Shown: positions 44,050 through 55,024 of the stretch, one piece after another
Numbering within the stretch: position 1 is the stretch's first letter
How the letters are laid out: the number at the start of each line of letters is the position of its first letter
Source: Chaenocephalus aceratus
Taxonomy: Eukaryota; Chordata; Actinopteri; Perciformes; Channichthyidae
Assembly: GCA_023974075.1 (NCBI GenBank)
Contig: JAMFTG010000223.1
Coordinates: 1 to 64,000, forward strand
DNA length: 64,000 bases
Direction of reading: 5' to 3'
The notes under the pieces: generated by a model
Told to the model about the DNA's origin: nothing
Databases searched by the model: none
The model's input: the letters and a program-made list of their open reading frames with translations, nothing else
Translations under genes and position numbers: made by a program

Positions 44050-44086
44050 CAGTTTGTTCTGACTGTGTGTTTCCTGTTTCCTGCAG

Positions 44087-45099
44087 ACGTCCAGCAGCTG
44101 GTGGTGGTTAAAGAAGAGCTTCTCCCTGACCAGCAGGAATGGAGCACCAGTCTGGACCAGGAGGACCCAGAGCCCCCGCCACACATTAAGCAGGAACAGG
44201 AGGGAGAGCAGCTTCAGGAGCTGGAGGAGGCTGATATCACCAAGTCCACTTTCACTCCTGACCCTGTGAAGAGTGAAGATGATAAAGAGAAACCTCAGTC
44301 CTCTCAGCCTCATCAAAGACAAACTGAATACATGGAAACAGAAGCTGATGGAGATGACTGTCGTGGACCAGAACCAGCCAGGAACTCAGATCCAGAGAGC
44401 AGTTTACAACCAAACACTGTGGAGGACACTGGAGACTTTTCTGAACCGGACACTGGAGACTCTTCTGAACATGACACTGGAGACTCTTCTGAACCTGACA
44501 CTGAAGACAGTGCTGATTGGAAAGAGACCAGAGAACCAGCATCAGGCTCAAACTCACTGAAAAATAGACGACGTAGTGCTGAATATAAACCATTCAGCTG
44601 CTCAGTCTGTAAGAAAGCTTTTTCATATAGTGGACATTTAAAGAGACACATGAGAGTCCACACAGGAGAGAAACGACACAGTTGCTCAGTCTGTAAGAGA
44701 GCTTTTTCACGGAGTGCACATTTAAAGAACCACATGAGAGTACACACAGGAGAGAAACCATTCAGCTGCTCAGTCTGTAAGAAAGCTTTTTCACAGAGAG
44801 GAAATTTAAAGGACCACATGAGAATCCACACAGGAGAGAAACCATACAGCTGCTCAGTCTGTAAGAAAGCTTTTTCACGGAGTATACGTTTAAAGGACCA
44901 CATAAGAGTCCACACAGGAGAGACACCATTCAGCTGCTCAGTCTGTAAGAAAGGTCTTTCATGGAGTGCACAGTTAAAGCACCACATGAGAGTCCACACA
45001 GGAGAGAAACCACACAGCTGCTCAGTCTGTAAGAAAGGTTTTTCACAGAGTGGAAATTTAAAGAGACACATGAGAGTCCACACAGGAGAGGAAAAATAG
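44087..45099 (+). CDS. ZNF C exon 2 (six C2H2 fingers)
   Basis: With exon 1 this gives a 401-residue predicted nuclear DNA-binding protein. It has [13 protein letters not shown], an acidic linker with four DTGDSSEP-like octapeptide repeats (44422-44515), a short basic spacer (the HESVSDP segment of A and B is absent), then six fingers at about 44590-45090. Helix positions -1,2,3,6 read H/Y-G-H-R, R-A-H-N, Q-G-N-D, R-I-R-D, W-A-Q-H and Q-G-N-R. Finger 4 has HIRVH and finger 5 starts TGETPF. It stops at the shared amber codon; the untranslated terminal finger module follows with both cysteines kept. Intact frame, likely functional. Confidence 0.88.
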
Positions 45100-45519
45100 A
45101 GCTGCACAGTTTGTGACAAAAGATTTAAATGGCGTAATCGTTTCAAAAGACACAAGTGTGTTGGTCGTCAGCTGCTTCTGTAACTGTAAGGGAATACATT
45201 TGTCTATTTTGTATCCTGATGACCTAATGCCGTTACATGTAATACGTTACTCCCTAAGCCTGATTTCACCCGCCTGCAAACGATTCACTAATAATCAGAA
45301 ATGTTCATTTCTTTAACCCTTTGACTCGACTATTTCTTGTTTAATAATCGTTACATCTCCTCAGGACCAAGTTTCGGTGTCCTGCCTTTTACCTGCTGAT
45401 CACCCACTGCTCATTTAAGGTGGACTGACCTTCCCTCCTCCTGCTCTTTTCTCTTCTCCCCCTTTTTCTCACTGCAGGTAACCAGCTGATCACTTCCTGC
45501 CTGTGCAGCTGGGCATTTT
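45100..45519. other. 3' flank of ZNF C up to the LINE insertion
   Basis: Noncoding and nearly identical to 28376-28790 and to the complement of 58478-58890. Includes the untranslated finger module (45100-45163). It ends at GGGCATTTT, where the LINE is inserted. Confidence 0.7.
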
Positions 45520-48500
45520 TTTTTTTTTTTTTTTTTTAATATTTATAGAAGGACCATGCATACAAAAACATTAATCTCAGCAAAGAGAAGAGATGCAATA
45601 TGCCAGATTATAGCTAATAGCTAATTTCCATCTGTGGTCCTCAGAAAGGTTCATAACAATCAATAAACAAACAATATTGCATGATCTCTATCAGTCAAAC
45701 AATTTTAAAACCTGATTTAAGTATAGCTCAATAAATGAATACATAGTACACTTGAAATACACTTACATGATATCGGTAACTCAAATAATTACAAAGCCTG
45801 ATTTAAATTCAGGTTACGAAATAATACTTGGTACACTTCAAATACACTTAAATAAAATATCTACGATATAGTATGACAATACAGTTCAAATAAAATAAAA
45901 AATAAACTAAGATTACAGTGTAATTAATGTTGGCATGACTGGTTGCTTAATATCATTTTTTTTGCACCATAGGAAAACAAGTTCAAATCAGTACAGGTTT
46001 TAAGTTCAACTGGAAGAGTATTCCAGTGCTCGATGGCCGTAAACAAAAATGCTGATCGTCCAAAGGCAGTGCGCCTCAGAGGGATGGTTAGATCTGCATT
46101 TGATGCAGATCTGGAGTTTCTGCAACTCTGCTCACGGCGAAACTGAAAAAAGCCCCTCAACGGTGGTGTTGTAGAATTGTGAATGATTCTGAATACCAAT
46201 CGAACTCGGGAAAGTAGAACAAGACTATCAAAACTGAACAGTTTGTATTTGGACAGTATATTGCAATGATGGTGTTTTAATGACTTTCTATCCATAACTT
46301 GTAAGGCTTGTTTATAAAGAACCTCAAGTGGTCATAGCAGTCTTAGTTGCTTGGGACCAGCAGGTTATACGGTAGTAAAAAAGGGTTAGTATCATGTGAT
46401 AAAAAAAAAATGTGATAGTATCATGGCATGCAAAAAGGTTTTCGATGCTTCTATGGTTAATGAGTTCCTGATATGTTTAAATTTGAAAATGTTATATTTC
46501 AGCTTTCTAGTCATGCTTCTAATATGGCTTTCAAAAGTCAAATTGGCATCCAAGATCACTCCCAAGTATTTGACCTCATTGACGTTTTCAATTATTTTAC
46601 CACAAGTGGTTGTTTTTTTCTTCTTCGTGAAATACATTGTCACTGTTTTGTTAGTGTTTAAAGTAAGACACGAGTCATTTAACCATTGAGCAACTTTGTG
46701 CAGCGTCGACGAGAGCTTGGAGGCAACCTGTTCAGCATCTTTCCCATGAGTGTAAACCACTGTGTCGTCAGTATACATCTGGATGTCCACATCCTCACAA
46801 ACAGATGGGAGATCATTAATATATATGCTGAACAACAGCGGTCCAAGAATTGAGCCTTGTGGCACTCCGATTGAGCATGGCTTAGTTTCTGACAGTTTAT
46901 CATTTATACGGACACATTGAGAACGACCAGCTAAATAAGACCTGACCCATTGTATTGTGCTAACTGACAGGTTGAAATTGTTGAGTTTTGATAAAAGTTT
47001 GGTATGGTTTACTGTGTCAAATACTTTTCGCAGGTCAAGGAACACTGCTCCAACTATCCCTCCTTTGTCTAACTTAGCCTTGATTCCTTCCACTAAATAG
47101 CAGCATGCAATCTCAGTAGAATAATTGGTCCTAAAACCAAACTGCATAGGATGGAGTAGGTTGTTGTAGCTTAGGTGTAACACCAGCTGCTCCGCGACTA
47201 CTTTTTCAACTACTTTGGACACAACAGGTAGAATACTGATGGGTCTATAGTTGCCTACTTCTTTCTTGTCGCCACATTTAAAAATTGGTGTTACAATAGC
47301 AGTTTTAAGAGCTGATGGAAATGTATTATCTTTTATTGATTGATTTGTAATATAGGTGATGGAGCTAGCTAAGTCCTTTTTATGTTTTTTTATAAATACT
47401 GTGTCTAGTCCCCAGTGATCTTTAGCCTTAGAATTTGATAAGGTGGAAATTATTTTATTCACTTTAGTCTCATTTGTACAGTTGAGTTTGAACACTTTTG
47501 TATCGTCAGCTAATGCAAGAAGCGGTTCTGTTACATTGAAACTGTGGGCCAATTCTGAAACAGACTCAATAAAGAAAGTATTAAAATGGTTGGCCACGGC
47601 TAGGCTATCCTGTTGTAGGGTTCCGTTTATCATAAGCTCAGTATTATAATTTTTTGAGAGATCTTTGCCAATAAGTTTGTCAATGGTTTTCCATAGTTTT
47701 TGAGAATTCCCCTTTGCCTGTCAAATAGTATCTAAAAAGTAATTTGCCCTTGCCTTTCTTAATTGAACTGTAACTTTATTTCTAAGACTTTTGTATATTA
47801 AGCGATCTGTTTCTAGTCCTGATTTTAAAGATTTCTTTAGAGCTACATCCCTTTTTTTCATTAATTCCCATAGAGCAGTGTTAAACCATGGTAACAGTTG
47901 TTTGCCAATACGCTTTTGAGGCATTGTTTTTGTATATTTAGCTATGGTTTGTTTTAAGGTATGTTTCAAATTATCACAGGCCCCCTCACAATTTTCACCA
48001 TATGTCAAATCAAACCAGTCAGTTTGCGTTATTTCATTCTCCAGAATTCCCATGTCCCGCTTTGGGATGTACGAGATATATTTTTTACCCTTTGTTATAT
48101 TGGGATTTTTGTAAAGAAGCTTGGATAGCTTCCTGGCAACTAGAGTAAGGTTATAATCGGACATGCCAGTAACAAGATTGTATGTTTTTGAGTCTCGATC
48201 CTCTTTGTTCGTTAAAATTAAATCCAACAATGTTTGTGAAGATTTAGTCATTCTTGTTGCATTTTTAATTAATTGACTCATTTGAAATCTATCACTAATA
48301 TCCTTTAATTTCTTCCTGCCTTTTTTGTCTAACCAGTTAATATTAAAATCACCCATTAAGATTGTTTCTTTACCATTACACTGTTTGAGAATACTAGTTA
48401 AATTATCATAAAAAACACTCTTTGCTGTAGGTGGTCGATATACAACAATTACATTAAAACACATTTCCTGAGATAGTGAGATAGTTATTCCCACACATTC

Positions 48501-49091
48501 AGTGGTATCACAGGATAATTCGATTTGTTTACTTTGCAGGCTTTTCTTAACATAAATCATAACACCCCCTCCCACCTTGATCACGATCTAGTCTATAAAT
48601 GTTATATCCTGGGATATTAACAATATCCGACGGAATTGAAGGGTGCAGCCAGGTTTCAGAAAGGCATAAATAATCAAGGTTTGAGTTCGTTAATAATTGC
48701 TCCAGTTGTTCCATTTTTGACGTCATGCTTCTGATATTTAAGTGTCCACCGAAAATGCCCTTAGGTTTGACATTTGAGTCCCATAACACCTTTGCATGAT
48801 TTACAGTTTGAAACATTTTGGTGTCATGTTGTTTTGTCTTCACATCGCTGCAAATAGTGCGCTGAAAGTTAAAGTGTTGTTTGCCACTGGGTGCGTGAGA
48901 TGATCGTTCAGAAGTGGTGACAGAGTTACCTTGTTGAATTGTATCATAAAGCTCCCCTTGGACTCCAGGCACCGGTGTGTCGTTGATAAGAAGCCTGGGT
49001 CCGCAGGTCAGATGCGGGGTCTCTCCGGACAACGCACAGCTCTGCGTGGCTCGGGTCCAGCTGATTGAAGGGTCGACAATCACAGCATTTT
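45513..49091 (-). mobile_element. CR1/L2-group LINE, near full length, block C copy
   Basis: The element is 45520-49084, minus strand, flanked by a 7-bp duplication GCATTTT (45513-45519, 49085-49091), with its poly-A (T-run on the plus strand) at 45520-45537. Block B shows the empty site near 28787. Coding traces from 5' to 3': endonuclease GGHLNIRSM, LCLSETWLHPSIPS (48550-48760); VVYRPPTAKS, LMGDFNINW (47721-48584); reverse transcriptase NYRPISILPVVSKVVEK, FLDLRKVFDTVNH, GVPQGSILGPLLFSIYINDL and YTDDTVVY (YADD is usual) at 46392-47633; and a C-terminal segment at 45924-46295. At least three frameshifts or stops make it inactive. Confidence 0.88.
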
Positions 49092-49560
49092 CTTTGGTGT
49101 AAATAAATAAACTTGTGTTCTCTTTCACCCTGACTGTTATTGGTTGTTGTGTGTTACTGTCTCCATTTCCCTACACTTTATTAGGGATGTAACAAACACA
49201 TTAATCTATAAAAAATGAAATAATCCAGTAATTCAATATATATGATTTTAAAATGGGACATTACACACACAACCTGATCTCACCAGAATGCGACGACTTC
49301 TTAACACCACAGTAAGTAGTAGTGGTTGATGCCAATACGTCTCAGTTTATGCTGCTTTATACTTCTACTTTAATACATTTTAGAAGACAGTATTGTACTT
49401 TTTAATCCACTGCATTAATTTCACAGCTTTTAGTTACTAGGTAGATATAGACTATTAGATCATTCAAAAATATAAGTCAATTATTAAATACACCTTGACA
49501 GTTATTTATAGGATAAGATATCCAGCAGCAGGACATAAGGTTATTCAAATTAGCTCTATT
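49092..49560. other. Noncoding flank between LINE and finTRIM fragment
   Basis: Shared with 28790-29230 of block B. A short extra CACAACCTGATCTCACCAG insert lies near 49270. The inverted duplication ends within it at about 49255. Confidence 0.6.
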
Positions 49561-49564
49561 AGCT

Positions 49565-50080
49565 CTATCTCCTGTCAGCAGTCAGATACAAACTACAGGA
49601 CATCCTGAGAGAGGAATGGAAAAACGTCTCACCGACTGAAGTGGATGTTTTACTGTTAGCAGCAGAGCCCGCCACCAGAGCTGGGTTCTTCAAATATTCA
49701 CAGGTGATCACTCTGGACCCAAACAGAGCAAACACACGGCTGGTATTATCTGAGGGGAGCAGAAAAGCAACATACATGAAACCACAAAAGTCTTATTCTA
49801 GTCACCCAGACAGATTCACTTTATATCCTCAGGTCCTGAGTAGAGAGAGTCTGACTGGACGTTGTTACTGGAAGGTGGAGTGGAGAGGGACATAAGTTGA
49901 AGTAGCAGTAGCATAAAAGAATATCAGCAGAGTAGGGGATGGGAATGAATGTGGATTTGGAAACAATGACAAATCTTGGGCGTTATATTGTGACAAAAAC
50001 AGTTATTAATTTCTTTACAACAGTATCAAAACTCCCGTCTCAGGTCCTCTGTCCTCCAGAGTAGGAGTGTACCTTGATCA
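49565..50080 (+). pseudogene. finTRIM PRY/SPRY (B30.2) fragment
   Basis: Starts with the linker before the B30.2 domain (KLQDILREEWKNVSPTEVDV), then the PRY part: TRAGFFKYSQVITLDPNRAN, LVLSEGSRKATYM, LSRESLTGRCYWKVEW. A stop at 49893 follows, but SPRY-like sequence continues to about 50080 (DGNECGFGNNDKSWALYCDK). It is a decayed ligand-binding end of a fish TRIM. No RING or coiled coil is present. It is cut on the right by the BEL element. Confidence 0.8.
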
Positions 50081-52240
50081 CAGGCGTGGACCATCCTAGA
50101 AGAGAGGTACGGTAATCCTTTCCTCATTGCTAAGGACTTCAGAGATAAGCTTGATTCATGGCCCAAGATACGTTTCAAAGACAGCGTAGAACTTCCAGAG
50201 CTCTCTGACTTCCTTCGCAGCTGTGAGGCTGCCATGTCACAGATCAAAGGACTTGAGGTACTTAACGACTGCAACGAAAACCAAAAGATGCTTGCTAAAC
50301 TTCCAGACTGGTTGACCTCAAGTTGGAACATAAAGGTCACAGAAATGGAAGAACAAAATGACACATTCCCAACCTTCAGCCAGTTTGTTAAATTTCTCAC
50401 ACGTGAAGCCAAAATAGCTTGCAACCCAATAACATCTCTCCATGCTCTAAAATCAAGAGAAAGCGAAAAAGGCAAGATTTGAACGAATAGAAGTCCTGTA
50501 TCAAACATATTGACTACAGAGAAAAATGAAACAGCAGACGACACAAACTGTCTTTTCTGTGAGAAGGCAGGACACGGTCTGCATAAATGTTTAATTCAGG
50601 AATGAGACAATATCTGAGCGAGTCAAGTTTGTTCAAGAGAAGAAGTTGTGCTTTGGCTGTTTAAAATCTGGCCATCGCTCAAAGGAATGTCAAAACAGAA
50701 AGATGTGCCAAACATGCGAAAAGGGACATCCAACTTGTCTCCACGACAATCGCACCAGAGAATGTCAACAAAACATGATGGTGCAAGAGAAAGCACAATG
50801 GAACGTCCACAAGGTAAAGCGGCAAGCACACCACGTGAGGCAATATCCAAGACAGTCTTCCAGAATGTTAAAGACCCACATACATCCACAATCGTTCCAG
50901 TGTGGGTGTCAGCCACAAGTGAGCCACATAGTGAAATACTTGTGTATGCACTCCTCGATACACAGAGTGACACAAGCTTTATCCTTGAAGAAACGGCAAA
51001 GGCTCTTCGCACAAAGAACAAAACAGTGCAGCTAAAGCTCTCCACAATGGCTTCAAGAAGCACAGTCGTTTCATGTAGGAAGCTAACTGGTCTCCAAGTG
51101 AGAGGAATCATAATACCTCTGCCAGTAACCTACTCAAGAGAATTCATCCCTGCAAGCAGAGACCATATTCCCACACCAGAGACTGCAAAGACGTGGCCTC
51201 ATCTTGAACACCTCGCAGATGAGATCGCTCCTCAGCAAAGCTGTGAAATTGGCCTGCTTATCGGCTACAACTGTCCTCAAGCTCTCGTCCCAAGAGAAGT
51301 GGTGCCTGGTGAAGAAAATCAACCCTTTGCACAGAGAACAGATTTGGGCTGGAGTGTTGTCGGCTTTGGCAATCCCTGTCTCGACATTGGAGATATGATT
51401 GGAGTAAGTCACCAGGTAACGGTGAAGCAAGTGATACCAAGTCTCCAGTCTTCAAACCTCCCAAGGGAAGTACACTACGTCTGTAGAACACAGATTAAGG
51501 AAGTCTCACCTGCAGATGTCAGCAAGGTGCTGGAATCTGACTTTGTCGAAAGAGCTTCTGAAGATAACCCTGCAGATCAGGCCTCCAAAGGTCTCCCAGC
51601 ACAGCAACTTCAAGCCTCAAATTGGTTAACAGGCCCAGACCTACTTTGGCAGAAAGAGCTACCAAGTGGAGAAGTCAAGGTGGGAGAGATCGTGAGTAGT
51701 GACCCAGAGCTTAAGAAGGCCCAGGTTCATGATACCCAGGCAAACAAAGTAAAGTTGCTACGAGATCACCTTCACAAATTATCAGACTGGTCAAGAGTGG
51801 TTAAAGCCTTTGCCAGACTCAAGTGCCTTGCAAAGGAAATTAAAGGTCTCAAGCCAAGGTCCTGTGAAGCCACATGCTTAGAGGAGAGGACACAAGCAGA
51901 GCTGACCATAATCAAGAAGCAACACTCTCAAGAAATAGAGTGCCTTTATCAGCATAAGGAGTACCATCTCCAACAAAGACCAAAGTGGATCAAGGACCGC
52001 AGAAACGTCAAGATAAATTACGTTGTCATTCTGCAAGACAACACTATACCACGTGGCCAATGGAAGCTGGCCAGGGTTGTGGAAGTGTACCCAGGAGGGG
52101 ATGGAAGAGTGAGAAGGCTCAAGCTGCTTATCAGCGACTCTACCCTGGATGGAAAGGGAAAGCGCCTCGCTAAACCTGTCTACCTCGAAAGGCCTATTCA
52201 CAAGACGGTGTTGTTGTTGGAAGCAGACTAAGACTCAGTT
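50081..52240 (+). mobile_element. BEL/Pao LTR retrotransposon, internally deleted, LTRs missing
   Basis: The gag part (50081-50480) reads ILEERYGNPFLIAKDF-like, VELPELSDFLRSCEAAMSQI and KIACNPITSLHALKS, the DUF1759-type capsid region. A CCHC knuckle CFGCLKSGHRSKEC follows at about 50653. An aspartic-protease region contains VYALLDTQSDTSFI (usually DTGSD-like). The start of the reverse transcriptase follows and the sequence then jumps to the region before the integrase and to the integrase C terminus. Neither LTR is present: a finTRIM fragment abuts the left side and a Rex3 copy begins at about 52315. Confidence 0.85.
50648..52231 (+). CDS. Chimeric BEL/Pao-derived ORF (protease plus integrase tail)
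   Basis: A 527-codon uninterrupted frame. Rough order: aspartic protease (residues about 85-190, LLDTQSD active site), the conserved block PRAL/VPREVVPGEE-type before the reverse transcriptase (190-300), an abrupt join at about residue 305 (VERASEDN-PADQASKGLP), a pre-integrase segment (NWLTGPDLLWQKEL), a second join near residue 435 (KEYHLQ-QRPKWIKDRR), then the integrase C-terminal domain (IPRGQWKLARVVEVYPGGDG) to LLLEAD. The reverse-transcriptase palm, RNase H core and integrase DDE core are all missing, yet the frame is kept across both deletions. The CCHC knuckle is in another frame. Probably a non-autonomous relic; domestication is possible but unsupported. Confidence 0.6.
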   Translation: MLWLFKIWPSLKGMSKQKDVPNMRKGTSNLSPRQSHQRMSTKHDGARESTMERPQGKAASTPREAISKTVFQNVKDPHTSTIVPVWVSATSEPHSEILVYALLDTQSDTSFILEETAKALRTKNKTVQLKLSTMASRSTVVSCRKLTGLQVRGIIIPLPVTYSREFIPASRDHIPTPETAKTWPHLEHLADEIAPQQSCEIGLLIGYNCPQALVPREVVPGEENQPFAQRTDLGWSVVGFGNPCLDIGDMIGVSHQVTVKQVIPSLQSSNLPREVHYVCRTQIKEVSPADVSKVLESDFVERASEDNPADQASKGLPAQQLQASNWLTGPDLLWQKELPSGEVKVGEIVSSDPELKKAQVHDTQANKVKLLRDHLHKLSDWSRVVKAFARLKCLAKEIKGLKPRSCEATCLEERTQAELTIIKKQHSQEIECLYQHKEYHLQQRPKWIKDRRNVKINYVVILQDNTIPRGQWKLARVVEVYPGGDGRVRRLKLLISDSTLDGKGKRLAKPVYLERPIHKTVLLLEAD

Positions 52241-52299
52241 ACTCTCACTCACACTCTGCACTGCACACACTCTAAAACGAAATAGTTAGTTTTACATGA

Positions 52300-53715
52300 A
52301 TGTATATCGGTTTTCCGGGGGTGGATGAGATCCGCCCGGAAATGCTGAAGGCTGTGGTGGTTCCCCTTTTTAAAAAAGGGGATCAGAAGGTGTGTGCCAA
52401 TTACAGAGGCATCACACTACTCAGCCTCCCCGGGAAAGTTTACTCCAAGGTACTCGAAAGGAGGGTCAGGCCGATTGTCGAACCTCAGATTGAGGAGGAA
52501 CAATGCGGATTCCGTCCTGGTCGTGGAACGACGGATCAGCTTTTTACTCTCGCAAGGATCCTGGAGGGGGCTTGGGAGTATGCTTATCCGGTCTACATGT
52601 GTTTTGTAGACTTGGAGAAGGCGTATGACCGAGTTCCCAGGGAGTTACTGTGGGAGGTGCTGCGGGAGTATGGGGTGAGGGGGTCTCTACTCAGGGCCAT
52701 CCAATCTCTGTACTCCCAAAGCGAGAGCTATGTCCGGGTCCTCGGCAGTAAGTCGGACCCATTTCCGGTGAGGGTTGGCCTCCGCCAGGGCTGCGCTTTG
52801 TCACCAATCCTGTTTGTAATATACATGGATCGGATTTCGAGGCGTAGTCGTGGGGGAGGGGGTCTGCAGTTCGGTGGACTAAGGATTGCACCACTGCTTT
52901 TTGCAGATGATGTGGTTCTGATGGCTTCATCGGTCTGCGACCTTCAGCACTCACTGGATCGGTTCGCAACAGAGTGCGAAGCGGCTGGGATGAGGATCAG
53001 CACCTCCAAATCTGAGGCCATGGTTCTCAGCAGGAAACCGATGGACTGTCCACTCCAAGTAGGGAATGAGTCCTTACCCCAAGTGAAGGAGTTCAAGTAT
53101 CTCGGGGTCTTGTTCTCGAGTGAGGGAACAATGGAGCGTGAGATGGGCCGGAGAATCGGAGCAGCGGGAGCGGTACTGCAGTCGCTTTACCGCACCGTTG
53201 TGATGAAAAGGGAGCTGAGCCAGAAGGCAAAGCTCTCTGTCTACCGGGCCATTTTCGTTCCTACCCTCACCTATGGTCATGAAGGATGGGTCATGACCGA
53301 AAGAACGAGATCGCGGATACAAGCGGCCGAGATGGGTTTCCTCCGCCGGGTGGCTGGTGTCTCCCTTAGGGATAAGGTGAGAAGTTCGGTCATCAGGGAG
53401 GGACTCGGAGTTGAGCCGCTCCTCCTTCGCGTCGAAAGAAGCCAGTTGAGGTGGTTCGGGCACCTAGTTAGGATGCCACCTGGGCGCCTCCCTAGGGAGG
53501 TGTTCCAGGCACGTCCAGCTGGGAAGAGACCAAGGGGTAGACCTAGGACCAGGTGGAGGGATTATATCTCTTCGCTGGCCTGGGAGCGCCTTGGAATCCC
53601 CCAGTCAGAGCTGGTTGATGTCGCCAGGGAAAAGAAAGTTTGGGGCTCTCTGCTGGAACTGCTACCCCCGCGACCCGACCACGGATAAGCGGGAGAAGAT
53701 GGATGGATGGATGGT
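52300..53715 (+). mobile_element. Rex3-like LINE (RTE clade), open reading frame largely intact
   Basis: A 462-codon frame (52300-53688) covers the reverse transcriptase and C terminus: ANYRGITLLSLPGKVYSKVL, CGFRPGRGTTDQLF, CFVDLEKAYDRVPRELLW, GLRQGCALSPILFVIYMD, LLFADDVVLMAS and FKYLGVLFSSEG. Near the start, EMLKA is joined directly to VVVPLFKKGD; about 35 residues normally between them, including the WQTG motif, are deleted in frame. It is 5'-truncated, with no endonuclease. The 3' end is CGACCACGGATAAGCGGGAG followed by (GATG)n at 53697-53714, the tail typical of Rex3. Confidence 0.88.
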
Positions 53716-53799
53716 TTTCTAAAAATGTTATGGAAATCACAGGTGATTTGGTGGGAGTGTAACTGTCTTCACTTTCTGTTTTTCATTTGTTTCCACGTT

Positions 53800-54862
53800 G
53801 TATTTTTGGTTCCTACCTTTTATGTGCATTTGTTACTTCTAGGCTGGATTATTGTAACTCTTTATTATCAGGGAGTACCAAGAAGTCAGTCAAGTCGCTT
53901 CAGCTGATTCAAAATGCTGCGGCTCGTGTACTAACCAGAGTTAGGAAAAGGGACCACATTACTCCTGTTCTGGCTGCCTTACACTGGCTCCCTATAGAAC
54001 ACAGGATATAATTTAAAATTCTTCTTCTCGCCTACAAAGCCCTTAATGGGCAGGCGCCATCTTACCTTAAAGAACTCATTATACCCTACTGTCCTACTAG
54101 GGCATTGCGTTCCAAGAATGCAGGGTTGTTGGTTGTTCCTAGAATCTCTAAAAGTACAATGGGAGCCAGAGCCTTTTCTTATCAAGCTCCACATTTGTGG
54201 AATCAGCTTCCAGTTTGTGTTCGGGTGGCAGACACCCTATCCGTTTTTAAGAGTGCGCTTAAGACCTTCCTTTTTGATAAAGCTTATAGTTAGGGCTGAT
54301 TAGATTCAGCCCCTAGTTTTGCTGATATAGGCTTAGTTTGTCGGGGGACATCTTACTTCTTTCTTCTCTCTGTCTATACCTGTGTACTCTCATGTTCCGA
54401 TTAACCCAGCTTCCCCAAATTTCTTTCTTTTTGGTGTCTATATACGCCGGGATCTGGAGTCATGGATGATCCTGCGGTCCTGTGTCCTGGATCGCGAGTC
54501 GTGGCTGTGGTCCTGGATCATCGGTCCTGGATGGATATCCTCGTGGATTCATCTTCCTATTATACACACATGCATTTCCAAACATTTGGACTACCTATGT
54601 TGCAAATGTATTATCTTTTCAATTTACACACGGCATCTATTGCACATCTGTCCGTCTTGGGAGAGGGATCCCTCCTCTGTTGCTCTCCCATTTTCCCCTT
54701 TAAACTGGGTTTTCTTCGGAAGTTTTTCCTTTTACGATGTGAGGGTCTAAGGACAGAGGGTGTCGTATTGTCATACTGATATTCTGTACACAATGTGAAG
54801 ACCACTGAGACAAATGTAACATTTGTGATATTGGGCTATATAAATAAACATTGATTGATTGA
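53800..54862 (+). mobile_element. L2/Maui-type LINE 3' end
   Basis: C-terminal coding trace: RLDYCNSLLSG, LQLIQNAAARVLTRVRKRDH, HWLPIEHRI then a stop, FKILLLAYKALNGQAPSYLK, LWNQLPVCVR and FLFDKAYS (to about 54293). The 3' UTR ends GGGCTATATAAATAAACATTGATTGATTGATT. The tail directly abuts the right arm of the inverted duplication. A fragment of this UTR also lies downstream of ZNF A. Confidence 0.85.
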
Positions 54863-55024
54863 TTTTAGAATCATATATATTGAATTACAGGATTATTTCA
54901 TTTTTTATGGATTAATGTGTTTGTTACATCCCTAATAGAGTGTAGGGAAATGGAGACAGTAACACACAACAACCAATAACAGTCAGGGTGAAAGAGAACA
55001 CAAGTTTATTTATTTACACCAAAG

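Larger units (their letters stand above)
39865..44086 (+). other. Intron 1 of ZNF C
   Basis: GT donor at 39865 and TTTCCTGCAG acceptor ending 44086. It contains, in order, a Rex3 5' fragment, a CCGATACCGATAAC repeat (40740-40815), a SINE 3' end (40838-40922), the Rex1-like LINE and the THAP transposon. The AT-rich stretch of introns A and B (7450-7915) is missing: homology breaks at about 40048. Confidence 0.8.
42328..49255 (+). repeat. Left arm of a large inverted duplication
   Basis: Matches 54862-62440 in inverse orientation from just outside the Rex1 5' end to a TATATATGATTTTAAAAT stretch. It carries the end of intron 1, the THAP transposon, ZNF C exon 2, the 3' flank and the CR1/L2-group LINE in the same order. 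It is about 650 bp shorter than the right arm because of a deletion in the THAP transposon. Confidence 0.88.

Noticed and set aside
44590..45090. Regularly spaced repeats of 84 bp resembling an array
   Set aside because: They are tandem zinc-finger codons (C2H2 plus TGEKP linker), not CRISPR repeats; the genome is eukaryotic.
44313..45155. 280-codon antisense frame across ZNF C (and 59057-59761 across ZNF D)
   Set aside because: It is an open antisense shadow of the 84-bp finger repeat; the sense strand has the conserved C2H2 pattern.
50026..51111. Minus-strand frames of 160-170 codons opposite the BEL/Pao element
   Set aside because: The plus strand carries recognisable gag, CCHC and protease motifs; the minus frames have none.
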